Shown: positions 42,678 to 53,586, counted from the stretch's first letter. The stretch: DNA of 57,401 bases from Eubacterium sp. (GCA_029266335.1 JAQSXC010000004.1:1-57401); one strand, 5' to 3'. Numbers and translations: made by a program. The notes: a model not told the origin generated them from the letters alone.

Positions 42678-45600
42678 TTACTTTACGCTAAGTTCCACCA
42701 AATGACATAAAACCTCAGCTACTTCTGCACGGGAAACTTTTGCATTTGGATTTATCTTTCCACTTGCATCAGGCTTAAACAGTTCTGCTGCTACCGCCCA
42801 ATTCATTGCATTGGTTGCCCATACCGGTACACTCTGACCATCGGCAAGAGAGCCGGCATCTATCGAACCATCTGTATCAAGTCCTGCCTTAATGGCATAC
42901 TTGTAAACTATACATGCAAGCTCAGAACGGGTAATTTCCCGGTTAGGCTCAAACATATTATTACCGGTGCCTGCTATTATTTCATTCTGTACCGCCCAGG
43001 ACAGCTGATCTCTATACCAGGCATCCGGTTTAACGTCAGCAAAGCTGAATCCACCGGCACTCACGGGTTTGCTTTCAAGATTATACAGTACCGCTACAAT
43101 CATGCTTCTGGTTATATTTTTATCTGGGCTGAACTGATTTTGTCCGGTTCCTGCAAATAAATTACGTGAGGTGACAAAGGCAATAGCGTCAGCCGCATCA
43201 GAATCAGAAGGAACATCACCAAATGATTTTGTGTTGTCTATAAGCTTAATTGTAGCAGAACCATCCAGCAGTACTATGACTCTCCCATCAGTTAAAATGC
43301 TTTTAGGTATAATACTCTCACTCCCATCTTTGTTAACCATGACTGCAACTAAGCCGTCGGCTGACTTGGATGCCGGAATACTGACAGCAATTTTTCCCTG
43401 GAGTTTGGTCAATGATTTGTTATCAACAGCTATGTCTATATTTACAGACTTGTCTTGTGTCTGCAGCAGGGAAACAACCACATTTGTTCCTCCCAGTTTA
43501 CTTATTTCCTTAATTACTTCATTCGTAATTCTCACAGAAGCAATAGAAGCTGCATCTACTGTCAGATCAATTTTATTTTGTCCGGCCACTGCCGACAAAG
43601 AGTTAACCGGCAGTGTCACACTTACCTTGTCTGCTTCTCCTTTATATCTGGGAGAAATAATGATTTCTGATTTTTTATTCTGTATCGCTGCGGTAATAAG
43701 TGACTGTGTATCTTTATCATTTAACGAGACCTTTGCTGATCCATTATTAACACTAACTTCAGGTGTAAATTTTACACTGTTTTTACCAGTAGTATCAAAC
43801 ACCGGGGAATTTGATGTATTGCTGTTACTGCTGTTGTTATTGCCATTATTACCATTTCCGTTGTTATTGCCGTTACCATTGTTACCTCCACTGTTCTGTA
43901 TGCTGCAAACTATGTCGTCTCTGTTCCTGATACGGATACGGTAGCCAAGAGTATCATGTGAAGATAAGCCAACTGCTGAAATTTTTGCTCCAACCGTCAG
44001 GTTTTTAGTAATTTTGCTGGTGGTAATATATCCGTCAATAAAGACACGTGCATCTGCTCCGCTGCCGTCGCGCACCATAATGCTTTCAACCACATTGTTT
44101 GAGGTTGAAATACTTGTGATTGTCCCCTCAAGCTTAACCAGATTTCCCAGGTATGTACCCTCATTTGCCTCTTTGGCAGTAACTTTTTTCGGTTCAGGCA
44201 ACTCCCTGACCGTACTGTCCACAATTTCGGGTTTTCTTGCCTGCAGCTGCCGCTCACCGAGATACGAGCTGGTGTAACCTGTAATGCGCACAGTCTGACC
44301 TGCTCTGATGTTACCTGAAACAGGGAATACATTTATTCCCCCCGTGGAGTCCTGAACATAGATACAGTCAAAGAAAGCAGTGTTGCGGTCATAGCCCGAG
44401 GCATTGGATGTAACAATACCTTCTATTACAAAACGCTGACCTTCCTGAGCTTTTTGTACAGTATCAATGTTGGTAATGGTTGGTGAGGGCTTTATTTTGT
44501 CGATAATATTTTGCACCAGCTGATAATTGCTGTTCTGCTTTTGTGTAACATTATCCAGATCGATCTTGACTTCAAAGGTTGAAAAGAAAGTAACTCCTGC
44601 TGCTATGGCAAATCCTCCGCCGGGAAGAGTTTCAGCTGTCATAAGGTAAGTCTGACCCTCCGGGGTGATCCTGGCAGCCCCTGGTTTTGGTGCATATTTC
44701 TGAGCTGAACCCTGCAGATCTGCAAATTTTGTTCCCCATGTGGTGCCAGGGAAACCCTGTACCAGTGGCGTTGCACCATTTGCAGCAATCGGTGCACTGT
44801 TGTATGCACTGAAGGTATTATTGGTTGTCTGCTTTACATCTTTAAGAAGTGCTGCTGCCAGCACATCTGCAGACATTGCTTCATAGTTGAATACCTTCTG
44901 GTCTTCAACAGTTTCTCCGCCTAAAGTTATTCGGTAGGATTCATTGGAGGCCCTGTCAGTATCAACAACAATACCCTGCTCAACCCGGGCTTTCGCACCG
45001 ATTGCTTCCAATATTTCATTGGAAATGACAGCAGCCTGTTCCCCTGCTCCTGTTGGATCACCCCGGTCTGACTTCGAGCAAACAATGATATTTCCTCCGT
45101 TATCGGCATACTGCTTTATTGCTTCTATTTCAGCATCTGAATATAGAAACGATGTAACCGCGGTTCCGAAGGATACAAAGGGAACTGTCAAAACCAACAG
45201 CTTTTTATCCTTAAGATTCTCGTATGTAAGTTCACCCTTGCCCAATCTTACGACACGGATGTCATTTCTGTTGCACATTTCGATGAAAGCCTTGTCGCTG
45301 TCATTGTAATTGCCTGTAACATAAAAGTTGCTGTGTCCCCCGTCAATTGCAATAGAATTTACACTTGAGGGTTCAAGAACTTCAAATTCCTGTCTAGCCT
45401 CGAAATTATATGGAGTTTCCCCCAGCCTTGCCTGCACCTTGACAGTCATTGCAACAAAACCGAGTACATCCGGGGTATATTCAAACATGTAGCTGGAAGC
45501 ATCTGTTTTAGCAGGTATATCTGCTATTCCTGTTACAGTATCTAATATTTCTGTTTTGTTTAGATGCGTGATACTGTATTCCATTTTTTCAATCTTTAAT

Positions 45601-48600
45601 GGGGAGTTCTCATAATTGTACAACTTGGTTTCAAAAGTCATTTTTTCGCCTTTAACCGGCATAATTGTATTTGTGGTAACTGAAGTTATTCCTATCTTGG
45701 AAACATCTCCAACCCACACAGGCGCTGTTACCGCAATATCTTTATCCGGCTGGATTACTCTGAGGAAGTAGTACGAGTATTCCGGCGCAATATTGATATC
45801 AAGTTCTCCGCTGCTGCTGTCAAAATCCTGCTGCTCTATAATCCTTCCTCCGTTTACCACAACTTCAACAGTACCGATACTTGAATCATCAGGATCATTT
45901 ATGCTGGCCTGAATATGCAGGGACCCGGGTACTGCACTTATAATTGAGCCCATTAGTTGATCATTTACAGTATACATAATGTCTAGATTCTTATCTTCGC
46001 TTGAATACATGGACATGTTATTCATCCCCTGCAGAAGACCGGCCTCTGAGAAATCATCGGTAATGATTACCGAACGGGCACTATTTGAATTACCCCAATT
46101 ACCCTTGTGATTATCCTGATTGTTGGTCGGCGCCACGTGCCATCCTTTATCCAATGCCTGAATATAGTATTCATAGGAAGGGAAATATCCTCCGCTGCCG
46201 ACAGCACCTTCACCGTTACCTACTTCAATCATGTTTATACGCTCATCAATTCCCTGATCGAGATATGCAAAATCAGCAAAGGTTCCAAAAGTGGTTCCCG
46301 GATGGTTAAACTGTGAAATACTTTCAGGATTGCTTTTAAGCAATTCGTAGTATGATTTCATACCTGCATTATTGTCTTTTTTATTCAGTGTTGCATTATT
46401 CCGGCTTACAATTCCCTGAGTATTAAAGGTGTTGATATGTCCCGGTCCGCCTGACCAGGTCATCTCAAAACCCGGTATGGCGAGGACGCCGTTGTTTTGT
46501 TCATTAAAGGAACGCATAGCTCCGGTATAAGCTTCCCACCTGGCACGGCTTTCAGGTGTTGCCTTGGATATGTCTCCCAGGGCGGCTTCAGGATTGGCCG
46601 AAGAGGTAGTATCAAAGTAATTTGAATGGTCTGTGAAAGCTACAAACTGAACATTATCTGCTTTTGATATATTTTTAATATAATCCAGTCCGTTCTGCAG
46701 TGTGCCTGAGCCGTCCGAGTACTCGGCAGTATGGGAGTGCAGCTGTCCGAAATATGCTTTCAAGGTTGACTCACCCACATTGAAGCTCCAGGTTTTTTCT
46801 GTTTTTGCATTATCTCCTGTCCGGGTTATGCTCACAGATGCGGTATATCTACCGTCAGCAAGGTCGACAGAAGGTTTATACCCTGCCTTGTTGCCTGAAA
46901 CTGTCATAGCGGCATCCTTTATAATTTCAATGCCGGTTCTATCTTTTATATTTAATAAAGCAGTGGCTGCCTCGGCATTTTCAAAAGTCACTGAAATCTC
47001 AGGCCTTTTGTCACTTCCGGTAGCGCTTCCTGACGCCGGTACTACGGCAATAATTCTGGGCAGATTTTCAACAGTGACATTTGTTACCGGCGATATGGTA
47101 TATAACCCACTTACATCAGTAGCCTTAACAGTAAAACTTAATTTATCTGTTCCGGCTGTAATCTGTTCTCCCGGAATGGTATACTCGTACTTGCCGGTAA
47201 CGGAATTCTTTGACATGGAAAGGTCATTTTGTGTAATAGCCCCAATAGCATAGCTTATGGTTACGCTGCCCACACCTTTGTTGTCCTGAACCTCAACCGA
47301 AACAGTATACGCCTCTCCTTTTTTTGCATTTAAGAAGCCGGATGGCAGCGTTACAACAGGCGGTCGGGTGTCATTTGTTACACTGTAGACAGCCCTACCT
47401 CCGTTTGAACCCGGAGCACCCACCCGAAGCTGATCTGTGGTATTAAACTTTGATAATACTGCCAGCAGATCAACCTTTTCTCCCGCCGATACTCCAATGG
47501 GATATGTGGCTGCACGGTAAATAGGAAATGTTACATTGTTTTTATCGGTAATATCGGTAGAACTATCTTTGCTATATGTTCCCAAAGTAATATCCTTCAA
47601 TAAAACCACTTCAGAAACTAGGCTGTTTTTATCAGCCTTCAATTTATCAATTGACTCATACTCCTGAGCTGGAATACTTATTGTATCTTTTGCGGCAGCA
47701 ACCAGAACACTGGCTGTGACACCTGTAATCTGAGGAACTGATCCATAGCTTGCTTTCGTTCCTGTTACCTTAACCACATCTCCAATAGAAAAGTTGTCCA
47801 AAGAATTATATACCTGAAGAGCAACTATTTCCCCATTAATTACATCCTGAAGAATTGCAGTGTTTGTATTATCATAGTTGCCGAACCGGTAAGCAAGCTG
47901 CCCGGTTACTGTAACAGTTGTCGCAGGCAAATCAGCAATACCTGTCACTTCGTTTATATTTTTTGAATCTGTTGGAAAACCGGCATCAGGAATAGGATCA
48001 GGGATGCTTCCAGTTTCTCTGATTGTATATGTCAGAGCTATAACGTTACTATCGGTCATTCCAGTTTTTGTGGCTTTAACATAGAGTGTTGCGGTATTTC
48101 CCACCGTCCCCGTAATCTCCACTCCTGTGCCGGGAACATCTGTCCATGAACTGTTATCTGTTGAATATTTGATTGCTGCGCCAGGAACTGAGCAGCTGAA
48201 GGTTATCTTTGTACCATTCTGTACGCTTGCTCCTGAAGCAATACTGGGTACCGGACTTGAAACTGCAGTAATATATGTAAATGTGGCAATTTCGCTATCC
48301 TCCAGTACGCCGCTTTCATCCACCGCAATAGCTGTAATGGTAACATCGGCATTTATGGTAATAGGAGCTGAATATTTTACACTTATTCCGCTGCCTGTAG
48401 TAACCGGCATGCTTCCATCAACCGTATAATATATTGCAGCCCCGCTTGTTGTACTTGTGAGTGCTACCCGGGTTCCCGATACAACTGCTCCTTCAGGTAC
48501 GGAGGCTGTGGGTACCGCGACTTTAGTTTCCACTGGATCTCCCCCGCTTGAAGAATTTCTCGGGTTTGGAGCAGCGGTTTTAAAGTCCGCACTGTTATTA

Positions 48601-49157
48601 TCGGTGTCATTTCCATCAGTTGTTCTTATAATGGCCAAGGTGTTTGAAGGAGCCGGTGCCGCTGCTGAACCTTCGTATGCATTTGCAGATCCCGCACCGA
48701 CAAAGTCTACTACATTAGCATCACTATTACCTGTAATTGCTACAGTTGATTTAACTAATGCGACTTTAAAATTCGTGCCACTCATGGCAATATTACCGCT
48801 GGAATCCGGCGTAGGTAAATCAGCCGTCCCATTGCTGCCTTTGGCTTCTTGAATAAGATAATAACTTTTGGCCTTGATATATCCTGCCAGTGCAGTAGTG
48901 TTACTGCTGCTGAATGCCCCTGTTGCCGAGGCATACTGAATCGACCACCCATTTAATGATATATCATTATTTGTGGGGTTGTACAACTCAATAAAATCAT
49001 TTTTATAGGTGGCTCCGGAGTTGCCTCCTCCCCCATAAGCCTGATTGATAACTACATTATCTCCTCCCGGAGCAGCATACAGCTCTACGGGAAATATTGA
49101 TAAACAAATCACCAGCACCAGGAACAGTGCCAGACATCTTTTACCTGTTCTTCTCAT
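42678..49157 (-). CDS. Multidomain SLH surface protein with PHP hydrolase
   Basis: A 2159-residue exported protein. Approximate domains are: signal peptide 1-30; lamin-tail domain 30-165 (VINQAYGGGGNSGATYKNDF); two chitobiase-type repeats 215-385; OB-like/DUF6359 region 405-520; Ig-like 600-800; PHP/CehA-McbA hydrolase 800-1110 (QLHSHTAEYSDGS, FTDHS, NQDNHKGNWG); DUF4350-like 1270-1400; OB-fold 1575-1690; Asn/Gly linker about 1760-1790; three SLH domains about 1980-2159. The SLH set anchors it to wall polysaccharide. Start at 49157 (MRRTGKRC) has better ribosome-site spacing than 49166. The PHP metal ligands look intact, so a phosphoesterase or nuclease-like role is plausible. Confidence 0.9.
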   Translation of the reverse strand: MRRTGKRCLALFLVLVICLSIFPVELYAAPGGDNVVINQAYGGGGNSGATYKNDFIELYNPTNNDISLNGWSIQYASATGAFSSSNTTALAGYIKAKSYYLIQEAKGSNGTADLPTPDSSGNIAMSGTNFKVALVKSTVAITGNSDANVVDFVGAGSANAYEGSAAAPAPSNTLAIIRTTDGNDTDNNSADFKTAAPNPRNSSSGGDPVETKVAVPTASVPEGAVVSGTRVALTSTTSGAAIYYTVDGSMPVTTGSGISVKYSAPITINADVTITAIAVDESGVLEDSEIATFTYITAVSSPVPSIASGASVQNGTKITFSCSVPGAAIKYSTDNSSWTDVPGTGVEITGTVGNTATLYVKATKTGMTDSNVIALTYTIRETGSIPDPIPDAGFPTDSKNINEVTGIADLPATTVTVTGQLAYRFGNYDNTNTAILQDVINGEIVALQVYNSLDNFSIGDVVKVTGTKASYGSVPQITGVTASVLVAAAKDTISIPAQEYESIDKLKADKNSLVSEVVLLKDITLGTYSKDSSTDITDKNNVTFPIYRAATYPIGVSAGEKVDLLAVLSKFNTTDQLRVGAPGSNGGRAVYSVTNDTRPPVVTLPSGFLNAKKGEAYTVSVEVQDNKGVGSVTISYAIGAITQNDLSMSKNSVTGKYEYTIPGEQITAGTDKLSFTVKATDVSGLYTISPVTNVTVENLPRIIAVVPASGSATGSDKRPEISVTFENAEAATALLNIKDRTGIEIIKDAAMTVSGNKAGYKPSVDLADGRYTASVSITRTGDNAKTEKTWSFNVGESTLKAYFGQLHSHTAEYSDGSGTLQNGLDYIKNISKADNVQFVAFTDHSNYFDTTSSANPEAALGDISKATPESRARWEAYTGAMRSFNEQNNGVLAIPGFEMTWSGGPGHINTFNTQGIVSRNNATLNKKDNNAGMKSYYELLKSNPESISQFNHPGTTFGTFADFAYLDQGIDERINMIEVGNGEGAVGSGGYFPSYEYYIQALDKGWHVAPTNNQDNHKGNWGNSNSARSVIITDDFSEAGLLQGMNNMSMYSSEDKNLDIMYTVNDQLMGSIISAVPGSLHIQASINDPDDSSIGTVEVVVNGGRIIEQQDFDSSSGELDINIAPEYSYYFLRVIQPDKDIAVTAPVWVGDVSKIGITSVTTNTIMPVKGEKMTFETKLYNYENSPLKIEKMEYSITHLNKTEILDTVTGIADIPAKTDASSYMFEYTPDVLGFVAMTVKVQARLGETPYNFEARQEFEVLEPSSVNSIAIDGGHSNFYVTGNYNDSDKAFIEMCNRNDIRVVRLGKGELTYENLKDKKLLVLTVPFVSFGTAVTSFLYSDAEIEAIKQYADNGGNIIVCSKSDRGDPTGAGEQAAVISNEILEAIGAKARVEQGIVVDTDRASNESYRITLGGETVEDQKVFNYEAMSADVLAAALLKDVKQTTNNTFSAYNSAPIAANGATPLVQGFPGTTWGTKFADLQGSAQKYAPKPGAARITPEGQTYLMTAETLPGGGFAIAAGVTFFSTFEVKIDLDNVTQKQNSNYQLVQNIIDKIKPSPTITNIDTVQKAQEGQRFVIEGIVTSNASGYDRNTAFFDCIYVQDSTGGINVFPVSGNIRAGQTVRITGYTSSYLGERQLQARKPEIVDSTVRELPEPKKVTAKEANEGTYLGNLVKLEGTITSISTSNNVVESIMVRDGSGADARVFIDGYITTSKITKNLTVGAKISAVGLSSHDTLGYRIRIRNRDDIVCSIQNSGGNNGNGNNNGNGNNGNNNSSNSNTSNSPVFDTTGKNSVKFTPEVSVNNGSAKVSLNDKDTQSLITAAIQNKKSEIIISPRYKGEADKVSVTLPVNSLSAVAGQNKIDLTVDAASIASVRITNEVIKEISKLGGTNVVVSLLQTQDKSVNIDIAVDNKSLTKLQGKIAVSIPASKSADGLVAVMVNKDGSESIIPKSILTDGRVIVLLDGSATIKLIDNTKSFGDVPSDSDAADAIAFVTSRNLFAGTGQNQFSPDKNITRSMIVAVLYNLESKPVSAGGFSFADVKPDAWYRDQLSWAVQNEIIAGTGNNMFEPNREITRSELACIVYKYAIKAGLDTDGSIDAGSLADGQSVPVWATNAMNWAVAAELFKPDASGKINPNAKVSRAEVAEVLCHLVELSVK

Positions 49158-49444
49158 TACACCCATCCTTTCTGAAAGACATTTGTCTGATCCAGCTAAT
49201 TCAATTGTACATTATTTCCATATTGTAACATTTAAAATAATCCAGTTCTTTTGTTTCTTGTAAAGCTTATGTAAATACTAGAAAATATACCCGTCAAATT
49301 ATAAAGAATGGAACTATAATAAGTACTGATAAATTTAATTAATGTAACATCTATTAACTGATAAACATATAATTATGTATACCTATAAGTTATGTATACC
49401 ATTTTTATGATTTTGTTCGGATCAGTTATTAGGAGGGAATGGTA

Positions 49445-49930
49445 ATGGATACAGTCAGTGAACCCATAATGGCATTAACCGCCAGACTAAAGGAAGTCAG
49501 TTTAAAAAATACCGCAGAGTCGATTTATGATAAAGTCAACCTGGTAAAACAAAAAGGCAATGACCAAGAGGCAATAAATGTATTGGAAGAAATAATTAAC
49601 GACTTAACCACCGACAAAAATGAGCTGATTCAAATAACCAAGTGCTATGAAGAGGAATTTTCGGAAAGAGATATTTCCGATTCGGATATTAATTACATTA
49701 CCAGAGAGCTTCTGCCTATTTTGACCTCTTTTCTCCCCTTTAGCGGCGGAAATAGCGAGTTCATATCTTCCATAGGAAAAATATTCTCTGCAGAAACTCT
49801 GAAGATTTTGAAACTTCTTGGTTTCAACTACAAGGAAGCCATCGGTATCCCTTTGACAAATCTAGTTTCACAGGCAATACAGAACCAGTCAAATAAGTTT
49901 GTCCTAAACAAGGGATCCGGTAAAAAATAA
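49445..49930 (+). CDS. Small soluble protein of unknown function
   Basis: 161 residues, not recognised. No signal peptide; mostly helical, with a Lys/Asn/Glu-rich middle (NVLEEIINDLTTDKNELIQI) and a C-terminal LVSQAIQNQSNKFVLNKGSGKK. The ATG at 49445 is chosen because AGGAGGG is seven bases upstream; the ATG at 49439 is too close. It is divergent from the surface-protein gene and convergent with the GH13 gene. Confidence 0.6.
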   Translation: MDTVSEPIMALTARLKEVSLKNTAESIYDKVNLVKQKGNDQEAINVLEEIINDLTTDKNELIQITKCYEEEFSERDISDSDINYITRELLPILTSFLPFSGGNSEFISSIGKIFSAETLKILKLLGFNYKEAIGIPLTNLVSQAIQNQSNKFVLNKGSGKK

Positions 49931-49952
49931 AAATTACCCCTGATCTAAATTA

Positions 49953-49992
49953 ACCCAGAAGAGCTCCGCCGGCCAGCGGAGCTCTTCTGGGT
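49953..49992 (-). terminator. Terminator of the maltodextrin operon
   Basis: A 17-bp perfect stem (49953-49969 and 49976-49992) with a 6-base loop. On the minus strand it is followed by a weak T-rich tract (TTAATTT), 24 bases after the amylase stop. Confidence 0.75.
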
Positions 49993-50015
49993 CTTCAGGT
50001 TCAAGCTTATTAATC

Positions 50016-51761
50016 TCATTTACTGCTATGACCGTAAAATATAGCAAACCCCCAGGGTCCAAGTTTTGAGCCGCCATCAAAGCCTTCTGCAAAAGCAACT
50101 CTTGTATTGTCAGAAGTGATGGTGTGCGGAAACCCAGCCGGCTTATCTGAAGCATTTAAGGCAACTATAACCTGGTCCTCTCCGTTATATCTCTTGAACA
50201 CATACAGGCCTGTACCGGGTCTGGCATCAAGTGTCTCATATTCCCCCGTCTGCAATACCGGGGAATTCTTGCGTATTCTGATCAGGTTTTTATAAAAATC
50301 AAGCATTCCGCTGTCCTGTTGTTCCTCCCAAACCATAGGGTGACGGTACTCATGTTCAAGTACACCCTGAATACACTTTTCATCACCATAAAAAACAGAT
50401 GGAATACCAATAAAGGTCATATGAAAAACTGTTGACAGCTTGAATTTATTTATATCCCCTCCGCACACCGACAGAAATCTTGAAACGTCGTGACTGTCCA
50501 GCAAGTTAAGCTGACCCAGTGTGATATTTTTGGTGTACCTCATTCTCATCTCTGTAACTCGTCCGTCAAATTCTGCTGCATCAAGCTTTCCAAGGGCAAT
50601 GAAATCACGGCAGTTTTTACGGAAATCATAATTCATGGTGGAATCAAACATATCTCCTTGAAGCCAGGGCTGAGCGCTTTCCCAAACCTCTCCTATAATA
50701 AAACAGTCCGGTTTTACAGACTTTGCAGCATTCCTGAACCCACGCCAGAATTCATAATCAACTTCATTGGCAACATCCAGTCTCCAGCCATCAATGTCAT
50801 ACTCCTCCAGCCAGTATCTGCAAACCTTGAAGAAGTATTCCCTAACCTCGGGATTGCAGGTATTCATCTTTGGCATCTTTCTTTCGTAGGCAAAACAGTA
50901 GTAGTTTGGAATATCGTCAGGATTATTCGGACGGACTACAGGAAACTCGAGCTGATAAAACCAATCCTTATATTTTGACGCTTCTCCGTTTTTAACAACA
51001 TCCTCAAAGGCAAAAAAGTGCCAGCTGCAATGGTTGAAAACACCATCTATAATAACCTTGATATTTCGGCGGTGGCTCTCTTCAACAAGTGTTTTAAAAT
51101 CCTCATTTTTACCAAAGCAGGGATCAATATGAAAATAGTCGAGAAGATCATATTTGTGATACTCTCCGGCAGCAAAAATAGGATTTATGTAAATGCAGTT
51201 AATTCCCAAATCTTCAATATAATCAAGATTTTCAGTAATTCCTTTTATCGTTCCGCCATTCCTGTTCTGTGTGGTTATCTCCCCAAGGCTGGCTGTTTTA
51301 CTTTCCTGTGAAATATATCTCCTGTCTGTAGCATAGCTGTCAGGAAATATATTGTATATTACCGAGGTTTTAACCCATTCAGGTATATCAGCAATATCAG
51401 CCCTGTGATTAAATGGCAGCTGGAAGTACTCTGAACGCTCAATTGGCAGTTCCTTGGTAAATATATTTGAATAATACAATAAGGTTTCTTTTCCGTCATT
51501 CAGTTCAAAATAATAGCAGATTCGCGGATAGGTGGAACAAAATACTATTTCAAAATAATCAAAAAGTTCATCACTTGCCACTATTTTCATGGGTTCCATT
51601 GTAAAAACCACAGGATTCATTCTGTAAGCCCTGTCACCATAGTAAAAATTACATTCCCTGATATCACCCCTTGCTGTACGCAGCCTGAAAACTGCATGCT
51701 CTTCATCTACTCCGTGAGCATAGTTGGATAATGGTATATGTAGTATTGCTTCCTTTTGCAT
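50016..51761 (-). CDS. GH13 neopullulanase/cyclomaltodextrinase-like enzyme
   Basis: A 581-residue cytoplasmic glycoside hydrolase. An N-terminal CBM34-like domain (about 1-120) precedes the barrel. Conserved GH13 regions: DGVFNH (I), GWRLDVANE with the nucleophile Asp (II), GEVWE acid/base Glu (III) and LLDSHD (IV). No signal peptide, so it should degrade maltodextrins imported by the adjacent ABC transporter. It is the last gene of malE-malF-malG-GH13. Confidence 0.93.
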   Translation of the reverse strand: MQKEAILHIPLSNYAHGVDEEHAVFRLRTARGDIRECNFYYGDRAYRMNPVVFTMEPMKIVASDELFDYFEIVFCSTYPRICYYFELNDGKETLLYYSNIFTKELPIERSEYFQLPFNHRADIADIPEWVKTSVIYNIFPDSYATDRRYISQESKTASLGEITTQNRNGGTIKGITENLDYIEDLGINCIYINPIFAAGEYHKYDLLDYFHIDPCFGKNEDFKTLVEESHRRNIKVIIDGVFNHCSWHFFAFEDVVKNGEASKYKDWFYQLEFPVVRPNNPDDIPNYYCFAYERKMPKMNTCNPEVREYFFKVCRYWLEEYDIDGWRLDVANEVDYEFWRGFRNAAKSVKPDCFIIGEVWESAQPWLQGDMFDSTMNYDFRKNCRDFIALGKLDAAEFDGRVTEMRMRYTKNITLGQLNLLDSHDVSRFLSVCGGDINKFKLSTVFHMTFIGIPSVFYGDEKCIQGVLEHEYRHPMVWEEQQDSGMLDFYKNLIRIRKNSPVLQTGEYETLDARPGTGLYVFKRYNGEDQVIVALNASDKPAGFPHTITSDNTRVAFAEGFDGGSKLGPWGFAIFYGHSSK

Positions 51762-51781
51762 ATATAGCTCCTTAATTTATG

Positions 51782-52624
51782 TTATTGTTTTACTCCGCCG
51801 GCAGTTAAACCCGAAACCATGTTTTTCTGCAGCGCGAAGAATATTATCAAAATAGGTATTGAGACAAGAACTGATGCTGCCGAGAACACCGGCCAATTCC
51901 TGGTATATTCGGTTGCCTGCAGGGAATATAGTCCTGAGGCAAGAGTATATTTTTCCGAGCCGGTCATAAATGTAACCGCAAAAATGTATTCATTCCATAC
52001 AAATATCAGTATCATTATTGCTGTAACCAGCATAGATGGCCTGGCAAGCGGAAGCATTATACGGATTACCAGCTGAAGATCGCTTGCCCCGTCTATTTTA
52101 CCCGCCTCTTCTATCTCAACGGGTATTGTGTCAAAATAGCCCTTAAGGTTCCATACTCCAAAGATGGCCATAGTACCTGTATAGATCAGTATTAACCCCA
52201 GATATGAATTAATCAGTCCAAAGGGTTTTAGTATCCGATACATGGCAAACATTGATAGTATGGACGGAAACGCATTTAAAATAATTAATATATAAAGGAT
52301 TGATTTTCTTCCTGTAAAGCGCTTCCGTGAAAATGCGTAAGCACCTATTACCGAAACACCCAGCGCAATTATGACTGTAGCCACCGACAGTATCATACTG
52401 TTTTTCAGCCATACAAGAAACGGATTATCAACCAGTATTGTCTTATAGTTATCAAGCGTAAAAGCTTTGGGAATAAATGAAAACTCCGATGTCAGCAGAT
52501 TATTTCCCGCATTAAAGGAAACTGAAACAGCGTAAAGAATTGGTACCAATGCTACAAAACATATCACTATGAAAAAAATATTCAGTAATACAAGCTTTAT
52601 GGTTCTTTTGGTATCGTTTTTCAT
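51782..52624 (-). CDS. malG: Maltodextrin ABC permease, MalG-like
   Basis: A 280-residue inner-membrane permease with six predicted helices. The EAA loop reads EEAGKIDGASDLQLVIRIMLPL. It overlaps the MalF gene by 4 bases. A cognate ATPase gene is not in view, so a shared MsmK/MalK-type ATPase is expected elsewhere, as is common in Firmicutes. Confidence 0.93.
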   Translation of the reverse strand: MKNDTKRTIKLVLLNIFFIVICFVALVPILYAVSVSFNAGNNLLTSEFSFIPKAFTLDNYKTILVDNPFLVWLKNSMILSVATVIIALGVSVIGAYAFSRKRFTGRKSILYILIILNAFPSILSMFAMYRILKPFGLINSYLGLILIYTGTMAIFGVWNLKGYFDTIPVEIEEAGKIDGASDLQLVIRIMLPLARPSMLVTAIMILIFVWNEYIFAVTFMTGSEKYTLASGLYSLQATEYTRNWPVFSAASVLVSIPILIIFFALQKNMVSGLTAGGVKQ

Positions 52625-53514
52625 GTTCCTTCCTCCCTCAGATCTCTACGGGTGATTGCAGAAAGAACTATCAGAAGCGCAAAGATAATTATTGAAATTG
52701 CCGAGCTGTAACCGTAGTTATTGGTAATAAATGCTTTCTCATAAGCATAGCTGATAATAGTATGAATATCCGCCCCGCTTTTTGCACCCTGCTGTTGTGT
52801 CAGCAGATAAATAATATCGAACTGCTTGAAGGTTGTAAAAGTAGTTAATATTACCGCCGGTGCAATAACAGGCCTGATCAGAGGTATTGTAAGCTTGTGA
52901 ATTTGTGCAAAAAATCCGGCGCCTTCGATTCTGGCACTTTCATAATAAGATTTATCAATGCTCTGGAGTGCACCGTCGATAATCATTATCATAAAAGGCA
53001 ATGCAAGCCATAGATTTACGGCTACACATGATATGAATGCAATTGTATCACTGCTGAGCCAGTTTACTCCCGGAAAACCCATGCCCCGCAGCCATTGGTT
53101 CAGCAACCCAAATTCTGTGTTGTACATTCCCATTCTCCAGAGTAAAATCGATACATAGCCCGGCATGGCCCAGGGGAACATTAACAGTGTCTTATAGAAA
53201 GTTTTCAATTTCATCCCCTCTGCATTTAGTCCCAATGATATAAAGAACGCAATCACAAGCTGAAGTACAACATTTATGAGCGTCCATAAAATAGTTCTGA
53301 CAAGCGCGGGTAGAAAACCAGAATCAAATACCAGTAGTGCTTTTTTATAGTTTTCACCACCAATGAATGTAAAATCAAACCAGTGATATACATTCATATT
53401 TGTAAATGAAATATACCCTGTATAAATTATTGGGAATAATACGATTACCCCTATGGTTAGAAGTGATGGAAAAGAGTATAAATACGGAATTAGTTTTTTC
53501 TTCAAATATGCCAC
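52621..53514 (-). CDS. malF: Maltodextrin ABC permease, MalF-like
   Basis: A 297-residue permease with six helices and the EAA loop YESARIEGAGFFAQIHKLTIPL. It lacks the long periplasmic P2 loop of enteric MalF, as usual for Gram-positive members. A hairpin separates it from malE. Confidence 0.92.
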   Translation of the reverse strand: MAYLKKKLIPYLYSFPSLLTIGVIVLFPIIYTGYISFTNMNVYHWFDFTFIGGENYKKALLVFDSGFLPALVRTILWTLINVVLQLVIAFFISLGLNAEGMKLKTFYKTLLMFPWAMPGYVSILLWRMGMYNTEFGLLNQWLRGMGFPGVNWLSSDTIAFISCVAVNLWLALPFMIMIIDGALQSIDKSYYESARIEGAGFFAQIHKLTIPLIRPVIAPAVILTTFTTFKQFDIIYLLTQQQGAKSGADIHTIISYAYEKAFITNNYGYSSAISIIIFALLIVLSAITRRDLREEGT

Positions 53515-53550
53515 CTCTCTTTGTGTATGAATTGTTAGGGATACATCTTC

Positions 53551-53586
53551 ATAAAGGGTGATGCGCTGATTTGCATCACCCTTTAT
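53551..53586 (-). other. malE-malF intergenic hairpin
   Basis: A 14-bp perfect stem (53551-53564 with 53573-53586), no T-run after it. Such a structure can protect the 3' end of the malE message and lower downstream yield, giving more binding protein than permease. That role is inferred. Confidence 0.7.

Noticed and set aside
43171-43944. 257-codon plus-strand frame inside the surface-protein gene
   Set aside because: Low-complexity Leu/Pro/Ser mirror of the Asn/Gly-rich linker; a shadow frame.
50490-50978. 162-codon plus-strand frame in the GH13 gene
   Set aside because: Antisense shadow of a strongly supported enzyme.
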